Below, piece by piece: positions 44,202-52,164 of a stretch of DNA of 64,000 nucleotides. The translations under genes were made by a program, and so were the position numbers. Under the pieces are notes generated by a model. The model saw nothing but the letters and a program-made list of their open reading frames with translations, did not search any database and was not told the DNA's origin. Origin of the DNA: Rubrivivax sp. (lineage in GTDB: Bacteria; Pseudomonadota; Gammaproteobacteria; Burkholderiales; Burkholderiaceae_C); NCBI GenBank assembly GCA_027485165.1, contig JAIXRN010000015.1, forward strand, positions 1 to 64,000, in the 5' to 3' direction. Within the stretch, counting starts at the first letter, position 1. Each line of letters begins with the position of its first letter.

Positions 44202-44990
44202 TCAGCCTGGCGGCGCTGCCGTGCGCCGCGGTTTGCGTCCACGCCCGGACACCAGCCGGTCGAACAGCGCGTCGGGCAGCAACCGCATCACCCGCACCAC
44301 CCAGGCCATCTGCCAGGGAATGACGACCGTGCTGCGCCCGGCCTCGATGGCGCGAAAGGCGCGGTCGGCGAAGTCGGGTGCGGCCATCAGAAATGGCATC
44401 GAATACGGGTTGCGCGCCGTCAGTGGTGTGGCGATGTAGCCCGGCAGAACCGTCACCACGCGCACGCCGCTGCCGCGGCATTCGCCGCGCAGGCTTTCGC
44501 AATACGCCACCACGCCGGCCTTGCTGGCGCAGTAGGCCCCGTGGCCGGGCAGCCCGCGGATGGCGGCCACGCTGGCGATGCCCACCAGGGTGCCGCTGCC
44601 GCGCTGCCGCATCGGGGCCAGGAAGGGGTGGAAGCTGGCAGCCAGGCCCAGGTTGTTGGTGGCGAAGGTGTCGCGCATCACGTCCAGGTCGGCGCGCTCG
44701 GCGGTGTCCATGCCCACGCTGATGCCGGCACTGGCCACCACCACGTCGGGCAGGCCCTGGGCGGCCAGGCATTGCCCGGCGGCAGCGATGATGCTGTCGG
44801 GTACTGCCACGTCGGCGCCGTACACGGCGCAGCGCTCGGCCGCCAGCCCCTGGGCCTGCGCCCAGGCTTGCAGCTCGGCCGTGCGGCGTGCCACCAGGGC
44901 CAGCCGCCAGCCGGCCAGGGCGTAGCGGGCCGCGAGGGCCTGGCCGATGCCGCTGGAAGCGCCCGTGATGAAGACCAGGGGCGCCTTCAT
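44202..44990 (-). CDS. Short-chain dehydrogenase/reductase
   Basis: 262 residues. NAD(P) motif FITGASSGIGQALAARY, active site SVAAIRGLPGHGAYCASKAG with Tyr-x3-Lys, and VVASAGISVG in the NNAG position. The C-terminus (MRLLPDALFDRLVSGRGRKP) resembles SDRs of the YqjQ/DltE group acting on lipids or sugars. Its ATG overlaps the lptC stop as ATGA (44987-44990), which places it in the KDO/LPS operon. The substrate is unknown. It ends 26 bases before the sbtA start. Confidence 0.9.
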   Translation of the reverse strand: MKAPLVFITGASSGIGQALAARYALAGWRLALVARRTAELQAWAQAQGLAAERCAVYGADVAVPDSIIAAAGQCLAAQGLPDVVVASAGISVGMDTAERADLDVMRDTFATNNLGLAASFHPFLAPMRQRGSGTLVGIASVAAIRGLPGHGAYCASKAGVVAYCESLRGECRGSGVRVVTVLPGYIATPLTARNPYSMPFLMAAPDFADRAFRAIEAGRSTVVIPWQMAWVVRVMRLLPDALFDRLVSGRGRKPRRTAAPPG

Positions 44991-45610
44991 GGTGCTCGCC
45001 CCCGGGGCGCCAGCGTCAGGCGCGTGGGGCCGTTCAGGTCCAGCTTCTGCGACGGGTGGTCGTAGACCAGCCCGGCAGCGCGCAGTTCGGTGTTGCCGTG
45101 CACCACCACCACCGGACGGTTGGACAGCACACGTTCGGTCAGCAGGAAGGCGTGCAGGAACTCGCCCTTCATCACCAGCGGCGTACCGCGGGTGTCAGCG
45201 CTCGTGACTTCGGCCTTGCCCAGCAGTTGCACCTCGCTGCCGTCGCCAGTGGCCAGCGCCTTCTGGGCCTGGGCCAGCGTGACGCGGCCCTGCGGGCTGA
45301 TGGCGCGGATGCGCACGTCTTCGATCTCGATGCGGTCGGTGGTGGGGTAGTGATGCATCACCGCGCCTTCCAGGCGCAGCATGAGCTTGCCCTCGGCGTC
45401 GAAGCGTTCGACGGCGAAGCCCGTCATCGTGTAGTCGGGCTCGGTGCGCACGCTGCTGGGTGCTGCCGGACCGGGTGGCTGCGGCGAATTCTTCACCAGC
45501 CACCAGGTTCCCAGGGCCAGCAGCAGCATCAGCAGCAGGGGCAGGTAGGTGGTCAGCAGGTTCAGCCCGGCGCGCAGCCACGGCTGGCGACGGCGTTCCG
45601 GCGGGCTCAC
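44987..45610 (-). CDS. lptC: LPS export protein LptC
   Basis: 207 residues with a GTG start (45608-45610) and a strong GGAGGG ribosome-binding site. One N-terminal membrane anchor (about 15-40, LLTTYLPLLLMLLLALGTWW) is followed by the periplasmic beta-jellyroll with TEPDYTMTGFAVERFDAEGK, GAVMHHYPTTDRIEIEDVRI and KAEVTSADTRGTPLVMKGE. LptC links LptBFG to LptA in LPS transport. It lies downstream of kdsD-kdsC as usual, but lptA and lptB do not follow; an SDR and sbtAB do. Confidence 0.92.
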   Translation of the reverse strand: MSPPERRRQPWLRAGLNLLTTYLPLLLMLLLALGTWWLVKNSPQPPGPAAPSSVRTEPDYTMTGFAVERFDAEGKLMLRLEGAVMHHYPTTDRIEIEDVRIRAISPQGRVTLAQAQKALATGDGSEVQLLGKAEVTSADTRGTPLVMKGEFLHAFLLTERVLSNRPVVVVHGNTELRAAGLVYDHPSQKLDLNGPTRLTLAPRGRAP

Positions 45611-45668
45611 GGGGCTACCCTCCGTGCTGCGCAGTCCAGGATGAGCGCTTGGGAACGGCCCGGCGGTC

Positions 45669-46238
45669 TCATGCCCCGTCCAGGGTCTGCTGCTGTTGCT
45701 GCAGCAAGCCGGCGTAGCGGCCGGCGGCCATCAGCAGCAGGTCGCAGACCTCGCGCGCCGCACCATGCCCGCCTCTTGCAGCCGTCACATGGTGGGCGAT
45801 GGCTTTCACTTCGGCATGCGCATTGGCCGGTGCGCAGGCCAGCGCCGCACGGGCCAGCAAGGGCAGGTCGGGCCAGTCATCGCCCATCGCGGCCACGTCG
45901 GCCCATTCCAGGCCCAGCTGTGCCAGCAGGGGCGTGGCCGCGGCCAGCTTGTCGCTGGCGCCATAGACGGCGTGCGACAGGCCCAGGTCGGCCACGCGCC
46001 GGCGCACGGCGGGCGAATCGCGCCCGGTGATGACCAACGGCTCGATGCCGCCAAGCTTCAGCAGCTTCAGGCCATGGCCGTCCAGCGTGGAGAAGGCCTT
46101 GAAGGCTTCGCCGCTTTCGCCGATGTAGATGCGTCCGTCGGTCAGCACGCCGTCCACATCGAAGATGGCCGCCTTCAAGGCCAGGCCGCGGCCCTGGGCG
46201 CGCAGCAGCAGTTCGGGCGCGAAGTGCAGGGCCGGCAT
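45669..46238 (-). CDS. kdsC: 3-deoxy-D-manno-octulosonate 8-phosphate phosphatase KdsC
   Basis: 189 residues, HAD family C0 type. The nucleophile motif is IFDVDGVLTDGRIYIG, followed by FKAFSTLDGHGLKLLKLGGI, the second motif LVITGRDSPAVRRR and the Mg-binding VAAMGDDWPDLPLL. It removes phosphate from KDO-8-P. Its ATG overlaps the kdsD stop by one base (TGATG). It acts directly after KDO-8-P synthase in KDO synthesis for lipid A/core. Confidence 0.95.
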   Translation of the reverse strand: MPALHFAPELLLRAQGRGLALKAAIFDVDGVLTDGRIYIGESGEAFKAFSTLDGHGLKLLKLGGIEPLVITGRDSPAVRRRVADLGLSHAVYGASDKLAAATPLLAQLGLEWADVAAMGDDWPDLPLLARAALACAPANAHAEVKAIAHHVTAARGGHGAAREVCDLLLMAAGRYAGLLQQQQQTLDGA

Positions 46239-47248
46239 CAGATGACTTTCGCGCGCATCAGGTCGTTGGTGTTCAGCGCGCCCACCAGGCGGCCTTCGGG
46301 GTCGACCACCAGCACGCTGGTGATGCGGTGCTGTTCCATCAGCCCGGCCGCGTCCACCGCCAGCGCGCTGGCCGGCACGGTGCGGGGCGACGGGCGCATC
46401 ACGTCGGCAGCGCGCAGGCTGCGCAGCGAGTTGCCGCTCTCGCCGCGTTCGATCAGGCGGCGCAGGTCGCCGTCGGTGAAGATGCCGGCAGGGCGGCCGT
46501 CGGCGTCGGCCACGGCGGTGAAGCCCAGGCCCTTGCTGGTCATTTCGCGCAGCAGGTCGTTGAAGCTGGCTGCGGGCGGCACCACGGGCACGGCAGTGCC
46601 GCTGCGCATCAGGTCGTGCACGTGCATCAGCAGCTTGCGGCCCAGCGACCCGCCCGGGTGTGACCGCGCGAAATCGGCTTCGCGGAAGCCGCGTGCGTCC
46701 AGCAAGGCCACAGCCAGGGCGTCGCCCAGGGCCATCTGCGCCGTGGTGCTGGCGGTTGGCGCCAGGTTCAAGGGGCAGGCTTCTTCTTCTACCGCGCTGG
46801 ACAGCACCCAGTCGGCATGCCGGGCCAGGCTGGATTCGGACTTGCCCGTCATCGCCACCAGCGTCACGCCCAGGCGGCGCATGGCTGGCAGGATGGCGGC
46901 CAGCTCGTCGCTTTCACCGCTGTTGCTGATGGCCAGCACCACATCGCCGGGCATCACCATGCCCAGGTCGCCATGGCTGGCTTCGGCCGGGTGCACGAAG
47001 AAGGCCGGCGTGCCAGTGGACGCCAGCGTGGCTGCGATCTTGCGACCCACGTGCCCGCTCTTGCCCATGCCCATGACGATGACGCGCCCGCGGCAGGCCA
47101 GCATGGCCTGCACCGCGCCCGCAAAGCCGGGCCCCTGGCGTGCCGCCAGGCCCAGCAGCGCGCGGGCTTCGATCTCGAAGGTCTGCGCTGCCAGCTGCAG
47201 GGCGCGGGCCGGGTCGAAGCCGGCGGTCTGGGGCGGTGACAGGCTCAC
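46238..47248 (-). CDS. kdsD: D-arabinose 5-phosphate isomerase KdsD (SIS-CBS)
   Basis: 336 residues beginning at a GTG (47246-47248, VSLSPPQTAGFD) with AAGG 8 bases upstream. The N-terminal SIS domain has RVIVMGMGKSGHVGRKIAAT, STGTPAFFVHPAEASHGDLG and AISNSGESDELAAILP. Two CBS repeats follow, with GLGFTAVADADGRPAGIFTD and ITSVLVVDPEGRLVGALNTN. It converts ribulose 5-P to arabinose 5-P, the first KDO-specific step. It heads the kdsD-kdsC-lptC-SDR-sbtA-sbtB run and is divergent from the Kef-type gene. Confidence 0.95.
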   Translation of the reverse strand: MSLSPPQTAGFDPARALQLAAQTFEIEARALLGLAARQGPGFAGAVQAMLACRGRVIVMGMGKSGHVGRKIAATLASTGTPAFFVHPAEASHGDLGMVMPGDVVLAISNSGESDELAAILPAMRRLGVTLVAMTGKSESSLARHADWVLSSAVEEEACPLNLAPTASTTAQMALGDALAVALLDARGFREADFARSHPGGSLGRKLLMHVHDLMRSGTAVPVVPPAASFNDLLREMTSKGLGFTAVADADGRPAGIFTDGDLRRLIERGESGNSLRSLRAADVMRPSPRTVPASALAVDAAGLMEQHRITSVLVVDPEGRLVGALNTNDLMRAKVI

Positions 47249-47323
47249 AGGTGGACCTTCTTGGCTGCTCGGCACAGGGCTGCGCCAGGACCGTCGAATA
47301 CGATCAGGCATTCTAGGGACCCC

Positions 47324-49327
47324 ATGGCCAGCACCCTCGAAGTTGTCCTCCTGTACCTGATCGCCGCCGTCCTGGGCGTGGTCATCTGCCGTTCGCTCAA
47401 GCTGCCGCCGATGCTGGGCTACCTGGTGGTGGGCGTGCTCATCGGCCCCAATGCGCTGGCCGTCGCGCAGGACAGCGCGGGCGTGAAGTACCTGGCCGAA
47501 TTCGGCGTCGTGTTCCTGATGTTCGTCATCGGGCTCGAATTCAACCTGCCCAAGCTCAAGAGCATGCGCACCCTGGTGTTCGGCCTGGGGCTGTCGCAGG
47601 TGGCGCTGACGATGCTGGGCACGCTGGCCGGCCATGCGCTGCTGGTCTGGTCCTACACGCAGTTTGCCGGGCAGCCCTGGCAGATGAGCTGGCAGGGCGC
47701 GGTGGTGCTGGGCGGCGCGATCGCGATGAGCAGCACGGCCATCGTCGTGAAGATGATGGCCGAACGGCTGGAACTGGAAAGCGAACACGGCAAGCGCGTG
47801 ATGGGCGTGCTGCTGTTCCAAGACTTGGCCGTGGTCCCGCTGCTGGTGCTGATCCCGGCCCTGGGCAGCACCGGCCGCGAAATGGCCAGCGAACTGGCCC
47901 TGGCCACGCTGAAGGCGATCGGCCTGCTGACGGTGCTGCTGGTGGGCGGCCAGCGCGTGATGCGCTGGTGGCTGACCCTGGTGGCGCGGCGCAAGAGCGA
48001 AGAGCTGTTCATCCTGAACCTGCTGCTCATCACCCTGGGCCTGGCCTACCTGACCGAACACGCCGGCCTGAGCCTGGCCCTGGGCGCGTTCGTGGCCGGC
48101 ATCCTGATCGCCGAGACCGAATACAAGCACCAGGTCGAGACCGACATCCGGCCCTTCCACGACGTGCTGCTGGGGCTGTTCTTCATCACCATCGGCATGA
48201 AGCTGGACTGGCGCCCGGTGCTGGACCAGTGGCTGCTGGTGCTGCTGCTCACGCTGCTGCCGGTTTTGGCCAAGTTCGTGCTGGTGGCAGCGCTGGCCCG
48301 CGCCTTCAAGGCCACGCCCGGCGTGGCGCTGCGCACCGGCCTGTACCTGGCGCAGGCCGGCGAATTCGGCTTCGTGCTGCTGACCCTGGGCGCCGACCGC
48401 GGCATCGTCGCGCCCGAATGGGTGAGCCCGGTGCTGGCCAGCATGGTGCTGAGCATGCTGGCCACGCCGTTTCTCATCCTGCACAGCGACCGCATCGTCA
48501 ACCGGCTCAGTTCCAGCGACTGGCTGATGCAGTCGGTGGCGCTGACCACCATCGCCAAACGCGCCATCGCCACCGAAGCCCACGTCATCATCTGCGGCTA
48601 CGGCCGCAGCGGGCAGAACCTGGCGCAGCTGCTGTCAGGCGAAAAGATCCCGTACATGGCGCTGGACCTGGACCCCGACCGCGTGCGCCAGGCGGCCGCA
48701 GCCGGCCAGAGCGTGGTCTTCGGCGACGCGGCGCGCCTGCCCAGCCTGATGGCCGCCGGCCTGGCGCGCGCCGCTGCCGTGGTGGTGAGCTACCACGACA
48801 CCCCCAGCGCGCTGAAGATCCTGCGCCTGGTGCAGGAACACGCGCCCAAGGTGCCGGTGGTGGTGCGCACCATCGACGACAGCGAAATCGACAAGCTGCG
48901 CGCCGCCGGCGCCACCGAAGTGGTGCCCGAGGCCATCGAAGGCAGCCTGATGCTGGCGGGCCACGCCCTGGCCCTGGTGGGCGTGCCGATGGCGCGCGTG
49001 GTGCGCATCACGCGCGACGCGCGGGACGCGCGCTACGGCCTGCTGCGCGGCTACTTCCACGGCGCCGACGACGACACCGTGGAAGAACTGAACCAAGCCC
49101 GGCTGCGCAGCGTGACCCTGCCCGAAGCCGCGCGCTGCGCCGGCCAAAGCCTGGCCCAGCTGGCGCTGCACGCGGTGGGCGTGAGCGTGGTGTCGGTGCG
49201 CAAGCACAACGGCGGCGTGCTGCCGGCCAGCGACGACCTGACCCTGGGCGGCGGCGACACCCTGGTGCTGAGCGGCCTGCCGCAAGCCCTGGCACTGGCT
49301 GAGGACAAGCTGCTGCGCGGGCGCTGA
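47324..49327 (+). CDS. Kef-type monovalent cation:proton antiporter (CPA2)
   Basis: 667 residues from MASTLEVVLLYLIAAVLGVV. Twelve to thirteen membrane helices (to about 395) include the CPA2 segments LKLPPMLGYLVVGVLIGPNA, GAIAMSSTAIVVKMMAER and LLFQDLAVVPLLVL. A cytosolic TrkA-N (RCK) domain near 423 begins AHVIICGYGRSGQNLAQLLS, and a TrkA-C domain ends the chain. It resembles KefB/KefC and YbaL; glutathione gating cannot be judged from sequence. It would exchange K+ or Na+ for protons at the inner membrane. Start chosen by family match; 75-base divergent gap to kdsD. Confidence 0.93.
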   Translation: MASTLEVVLLYLIAAVLGVVICRSLKLPPMLGYLVVGVLIGPNALAVAQDSAGVKYLAEFGVVFLMFVIGLEFNLPKLKSMRTLVFGLGLSQVALTMLGTLAGHALLVWSYTQFAGQPWQMSWQGAVVLGGAIAMSSTAIVVKMMAERLELESEHGKRVMGVLLFQDLAVVPLLVLIPALGSTGREMASELALATLKAIGLLTVLLVGGQRVMRWWLTLVARRKSEELFILNLLLITLGLAYLTEHAGLSLALGAFVAGILIAETEYKHQVETDIRPFHDVLLGLFFITIGMKLDWRPVLDQWLLVLLLTLLPVLAKFVLVAALARAFKATPGVALRTGLYLAQAGEFGFVLLTLGADRGIVAPEWVSPVLASMVLSMLATPFLILHSDRIVNRLSSSDWLMQSVALTTIAKRAIATEAHVIICGYGRSGQNLAQLLSGEKIPYMALDLDPDRVRQAAAAGQSVVFGDAARLPSLMAAGLARAAAVVVSYHDTPSALKILRLVQEHAPKVPVVVRTIDDSEIDKLRAAGATEVVPEAIEGSLMLAGHALALVGVPMARVVRITRDARDARYGLLRGYFHGADDDTVEELNQARLRSVTLPEAARCAGQSLAQLALHAVGVSVVSVRKHNGGVLPASDDLTLGGGDTLVLSGLPQALALAEDKLLRGR

Positions 49328-49393
49328 CGGCCGGCTGCTGGGCCAAGATCTCCGCAAAGCTTCACTCTCAGCCCTTTGCCACGCTTTCCGCCC

Positions 49394-49960
49394 ATGCGCC
49401 GCCGAACCCTGCTGCTGTCCGCCCTGGCCACACCGCTGGCCGCCCCAGCCGACGAGCGTGCCCTTGCGCTGCTGCGCGAAGGCGCCCTGGTGCTGGCCTT
49501 TCGCCATGCGCTGGCGCCGGGCACCTTCGACCCGCCGCAGTTCAAGCTGGGCGACTGCAGCACGCAGCGCAACCTGAGCGAAGAAGGCCGGGCGCAGGCG
49601 CGACGCATCGGCGCCTGGCTGGCCGATCGCCAGCTGGTGCCGGCGGCGGTGCGCAGCAGCCCCTGGTGCCGCTGCATGGACACGGCCACGCTCGCTTTCG
49701 GCCGCGTCGAGGCCTGGGCCGCGCTGGGGTCGCCGCGCGGTGCCAGCGAAGGCACCAACGCGGCGTCGCTGAAGGCGCTGGCCCAGGCCGTGGCTGCCGC
49801 CAGCCGCCAGCCCGGGCGCTTCGAGGTCTGGGTGACGCACCAGTTCGTGCTGAGCGACCTGGTCGGCGTGTCCACCAGCTCCGGTGAAGGCCTGCTGCTG
49901 CGGGCGTCTTCGGCGGCCGGCGAACCGCCGCAGGTGCTGGGCCGGCTGGCCGTGGGCTGA
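49394..49960 (+). CDS. Histidine phosphatase family protein, exported
   Basis: 188 residues from MRRRTLLLSALATPLAAPAD, a signal peptide with a twin-arginine-like RRRTLLL motif. The catalytic segment is LVLAFRHALAPGTFD, where family members usually have R-H-G/A; RNLSEEGRAQARRIGAWL and VRSSPWCRCMDTATLAFGR are conserved, as is the second His in VWVTHQFVLSDL. It is probably a periplasmic phosphohydrolase of the SixA/phosphoglycerate-mutase fold with unknown substrate. Confidence 0.85.
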   Translation: MRRRTLLLSALATPLAAPADERALALLREGALVLAFRHALAPGTFDPPQFKLGDCSTQRNLSEEGRAQARRIGAWLADRQLVPAAVRSSPWCRCMDTATLAFGRVEAWAALGSPRGASEGTNAASLKALAQAVAAASRQPGRFEVWVTHQFVLSDLVGVSTSSGEGLLLRASSAAGEPPQVLGRLAVG

Positions 49961-50028
49961 CCCGCTGCCGCGCCGGGTTGCTGCCCGGCCCCGGCGGGGC
50001 GCGACTGTGGCCTAATCGCGGGCTGTCC

Positions 50029-50034
50029 TAGAAT
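50029..50034 (+). promoter_or_regulatory. Candidate -10 element for the 56-residue basic protein gene
   Basis: TAGAAT matches TATAAT at 5 of 6 and lies 17 bases before the ATG. The matching -35 region is poor (CTGTGG or TGTGGC), so this is tentative; it would give a leader of only about 10 bases. Confidence 0.3.
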
Positions 50035-50050
50035 TTCCCGAAAGCCCGTC

Positions 50051-50221
50051 ATGGCCAACAAGATCCGTACCGAAGCCGACCGCAAGGCTACCCCGCGCCC
50101 GGCGCCCATCCCCGGCACCAATTCGCGCATCAACGGCGGCGGCCAGCGCGTGAGCCTGGAACGCGGTTCGCACACCCGCAGCAAGAAGAACCCCGGCAAG
50201 CGCCCCGGCAAGGGCGGCTGA
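50051..50221 (+). CDS. Small basic hypothetical protein, 56 residues
   Basis: A short gene reading MANKIRTEADRKATPRPAPI, then PGTNSRINGGGQRVSLERGS and HTRSKKNPGKRPGKGG. It has 14 Arg/Lys against 3 Asp/Glu, a disordered composition and no cysteine or membrane segment. The ATG at 50051 follows AAAGCCCG; no strong ribosome-binding site is seen. Its codon usage matches its neighbours. The basic tail suggests nucleic-acid or ribosome contact, but that is inference. It lies between the phosphatase-like gene and the FAD oxidoreductase on the same strand. Confidence 0.65.
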   Translation: MANKIRTEADRKATPRPAPIPGTNSRINGGGQRVSLERGSHTRSKKNPGKRPGKGG

Positions 50222-50284
50222 CGCCCCCCGGGCCCCGCCCCGTCGGTGCCCGGCGCCGACATGCCGCGCGAACAGGCTGCGCCG

Positions 50285-51997
50285 ATGTTGCGATTGACCG
50301 AACTCCGGCTCCCGCTGGACCACCCGGCCAGTCTGGACGAGGCCGGGCTGCGCCCGCTCGTGTGCACCCGACTGGGCCTGCGCGACGATGAGCTGAAGGG
50401 CCTGACTGTCTTCAAGCGCAGCTTCGACGCGCGCAAGAAGTCAGCCATCGTGCTTATCTACACCCTGGACTGCGAACTCGCCCCCGGCGTGGACGAAGCC
50501 GATGTCCTGCGCCGCTTCGAACGCGACCCGCATGTGCGGCCCAGCCCTGACACGCGCTACCGCTTCGTCACCCACGCCCCGGCCGACTTCCGCGCGAACG
50601 CCGGTTCGGGCCGGCTACGTCCGGTCGTCATCGGCTTCGGGCCCTGCGGCCTGTTTGCGGCCCTGGTGCTGGCGCAGATGGGGCTGGCCCCCATCGTGCT
50701 GGAACGCGGCCGCCAGGTGCGCGAACGCACGAAGGACACCTGGGGCCTGTGGCGCCAGGGCGTGCTGGACCCGGACAGCAACGTGCAGTTCGGCGAAGGC
50801 GGGGCCGGCACCTTCAGCGACGGCAAGCTCTGGAGCCAGATCAGCGACCCGCGCCACCTGACGCGCAAGGTGCTGACGGAATTCGTGCGTGCCGGCGCGC
50901 CGGAAGAGATCCTGTACGTCGCCAAGCCGCATATCGGCACCTTCCGGCTGGTGAGCATGATCGAGAAGATGCGCGCCGACATCGTCGCCCTGGGCGGCGA
51001 GGTGCGCTTCGGCCAGCGCGTGACGGACCTGCAGATCGAATCCAGCGCGCTGGGCGGCCGGCGTGTGCGCGGCGTGGTGCTGGCCACGGGCGAGCAGATC
51101 GCCGCCAGCCATGTCGTGATGGCCCTGGGCCACAGCGCGCGCGACACCTTCGTGATGCTGGCCGAACGCGGCGTGTACCTGGAAGCCAAGCCGTTCTCGA
51201 TCGGCTTTCGCATCGAACACCCGCAGGGCGTGATCGACCGGGCCCGCTACGGCCAGAGCGCCGGCCACCCGATGCTGGGCGCGGCCGACTACAAGCTGGT
51301 GCACCACGCCAGCAATGGCCGGTCGGTCTACAGCTTCTGCATGTGCCCGGGCGGCACCGTGGTGGCGGCGACCAGCGAAACCGGCCGCGTGGTGACCAAC
51401 GGCATGAGCCAGTACAGCCGCAACGAACGCAACGCCAACGCCGGCATCGTGGTGGGCATCAGCCCGCAGGATTACCGGCAGGACGGCAAGAAAGACGGCC
51501 CGGTGAACCCGCTGGACGGCATGGCTTTCCAGCGCATCTGGGAAAGCCGGGCGTTTGAACTGGGCGGCGGTGGCTACCGCGCGCCGGGGCAGCGCGTAGG
51601 CGACTACATCAAGCGCCGGCCTTCCACGGCCTTCGACGCGGTGCAGCCGTCCTACAAGCCCGGCGTCACGCCCACTGACCTGGCCCAGCCTGGCCTCGGC
51701 AGCCTGCCCGACTACGCGCTGGACGCGATCCGCGAAGCGCTGCCGGCCTTCGAACGGCAGATCAAGGGTTTCGCGATGCCCGACGCACTGCTGACGGGCG
51801 TGGAAACGCGCACCTCATCGCCGCTGCGCATCACGCGCGGGAAGAACTACCAGAGCCTGAACGTCGCCGGCCTGTACCCGGCTGGCGAAGGCGCGGGCTA
51901 CGCCGGCGGCATCATGTCGGCCGGGGTGGACGGCATCGAAGTGGCCGAGGCCCTGGCGCTGGACCTGCTGGGGCACGTGCAGCCCGCCGCTGCCTAA
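50285..51997 (+). CDS. FAD-dependent oxidoreductase (COG2509-type)
   Basis: 570 residues from MLRLTELRLPLDHPASLDEA; alternative starts upstream are a GTG at 50246 and an ATG at 50261. An N-terminal domain of about 95 residues with LTVFKRSFDARKKSAIVLIY precedes the FAD-binding fold PVVIGFGPCGLFAALVLAQM. FGEGGAGTFSDGKLWSQISD, VVMALGHSARDTFVMLAERG, FCMCPGGTVVAATSETGRVV and GLYPAGEGAGYAGGIMSAGV are characteristic of the uncharacterised dehydrogenase family COG2509. It is cytosolic; the reaction is unknown. Confidence 0.9.
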   Translation: MLRLTELRLPLDHPASLDEAGLRPLVCTRLGLRDDELKGLTVFKRSFDARKKSAIVLIYTLDCELAPGVDEADVLRRFERDPHVRPSPDTRYRFVTHAPADFRANAGSGRLRPVVIGFGPCGLFAALVLAQMGLAPIVLERGRQVRERTKDTWGLWRQGVLDPDSNVQFGEGGAGTFSDGKLWSQISDPRHLTRKVLTEFVRAGAPEEILYVAKPHIGTFRLVSMIEKMRADIVALGGEVRFGQRVTDLQIESSALGGRRVRGVVLATGEQIAASHVVMALGHSARDTFVMLAERGVYLEAKPFSIGFRIEHPQGVIDRARYGQSAGHPMLGAADYKLVHHASNGRSVYSFCMCPGGTVVAATSETGRVVTNGMSQYSRNERNANAGIVVGISPQDYRQDGKKDGPVNPLDGMAFQRIWESRAFELGGGGYRAPGQRVGDYIKRRPSTAFDAVQPSYKPGVTPTDLAQPGLGSLPDYALDAIREALPAFERQIKGFAMPDALLTGVETRTSSPLRITRGKNYQSLNVAGLYPAGEGAGYAGGIMSAGVDGIEVAEALALDLLGHVQPAAA

Positions 51998-52164
51998 GTC
52001 CCGGCTCTCAGCCCGCCCCCGGGCCCAGGGCTCCGGGCCCCTGGCGTTCGAGCGCGGGTCTGGCGGCACGGCACCGCAGGGGCCGCGTGAGTATTCACAG
52101 GCCCTGGACAAGCCGGCGGGCATCTCCTTCAATCGCGCACCAGCTCAGCCGCCAGGTGCCGCCG

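Noticed and set aside
43330..44439. Plus-strand frames over sbtA
   Set aside because: Histidine/glutamine-rich shadows typical of antisense frames of membrane-protein genes in GC-rich DNA.
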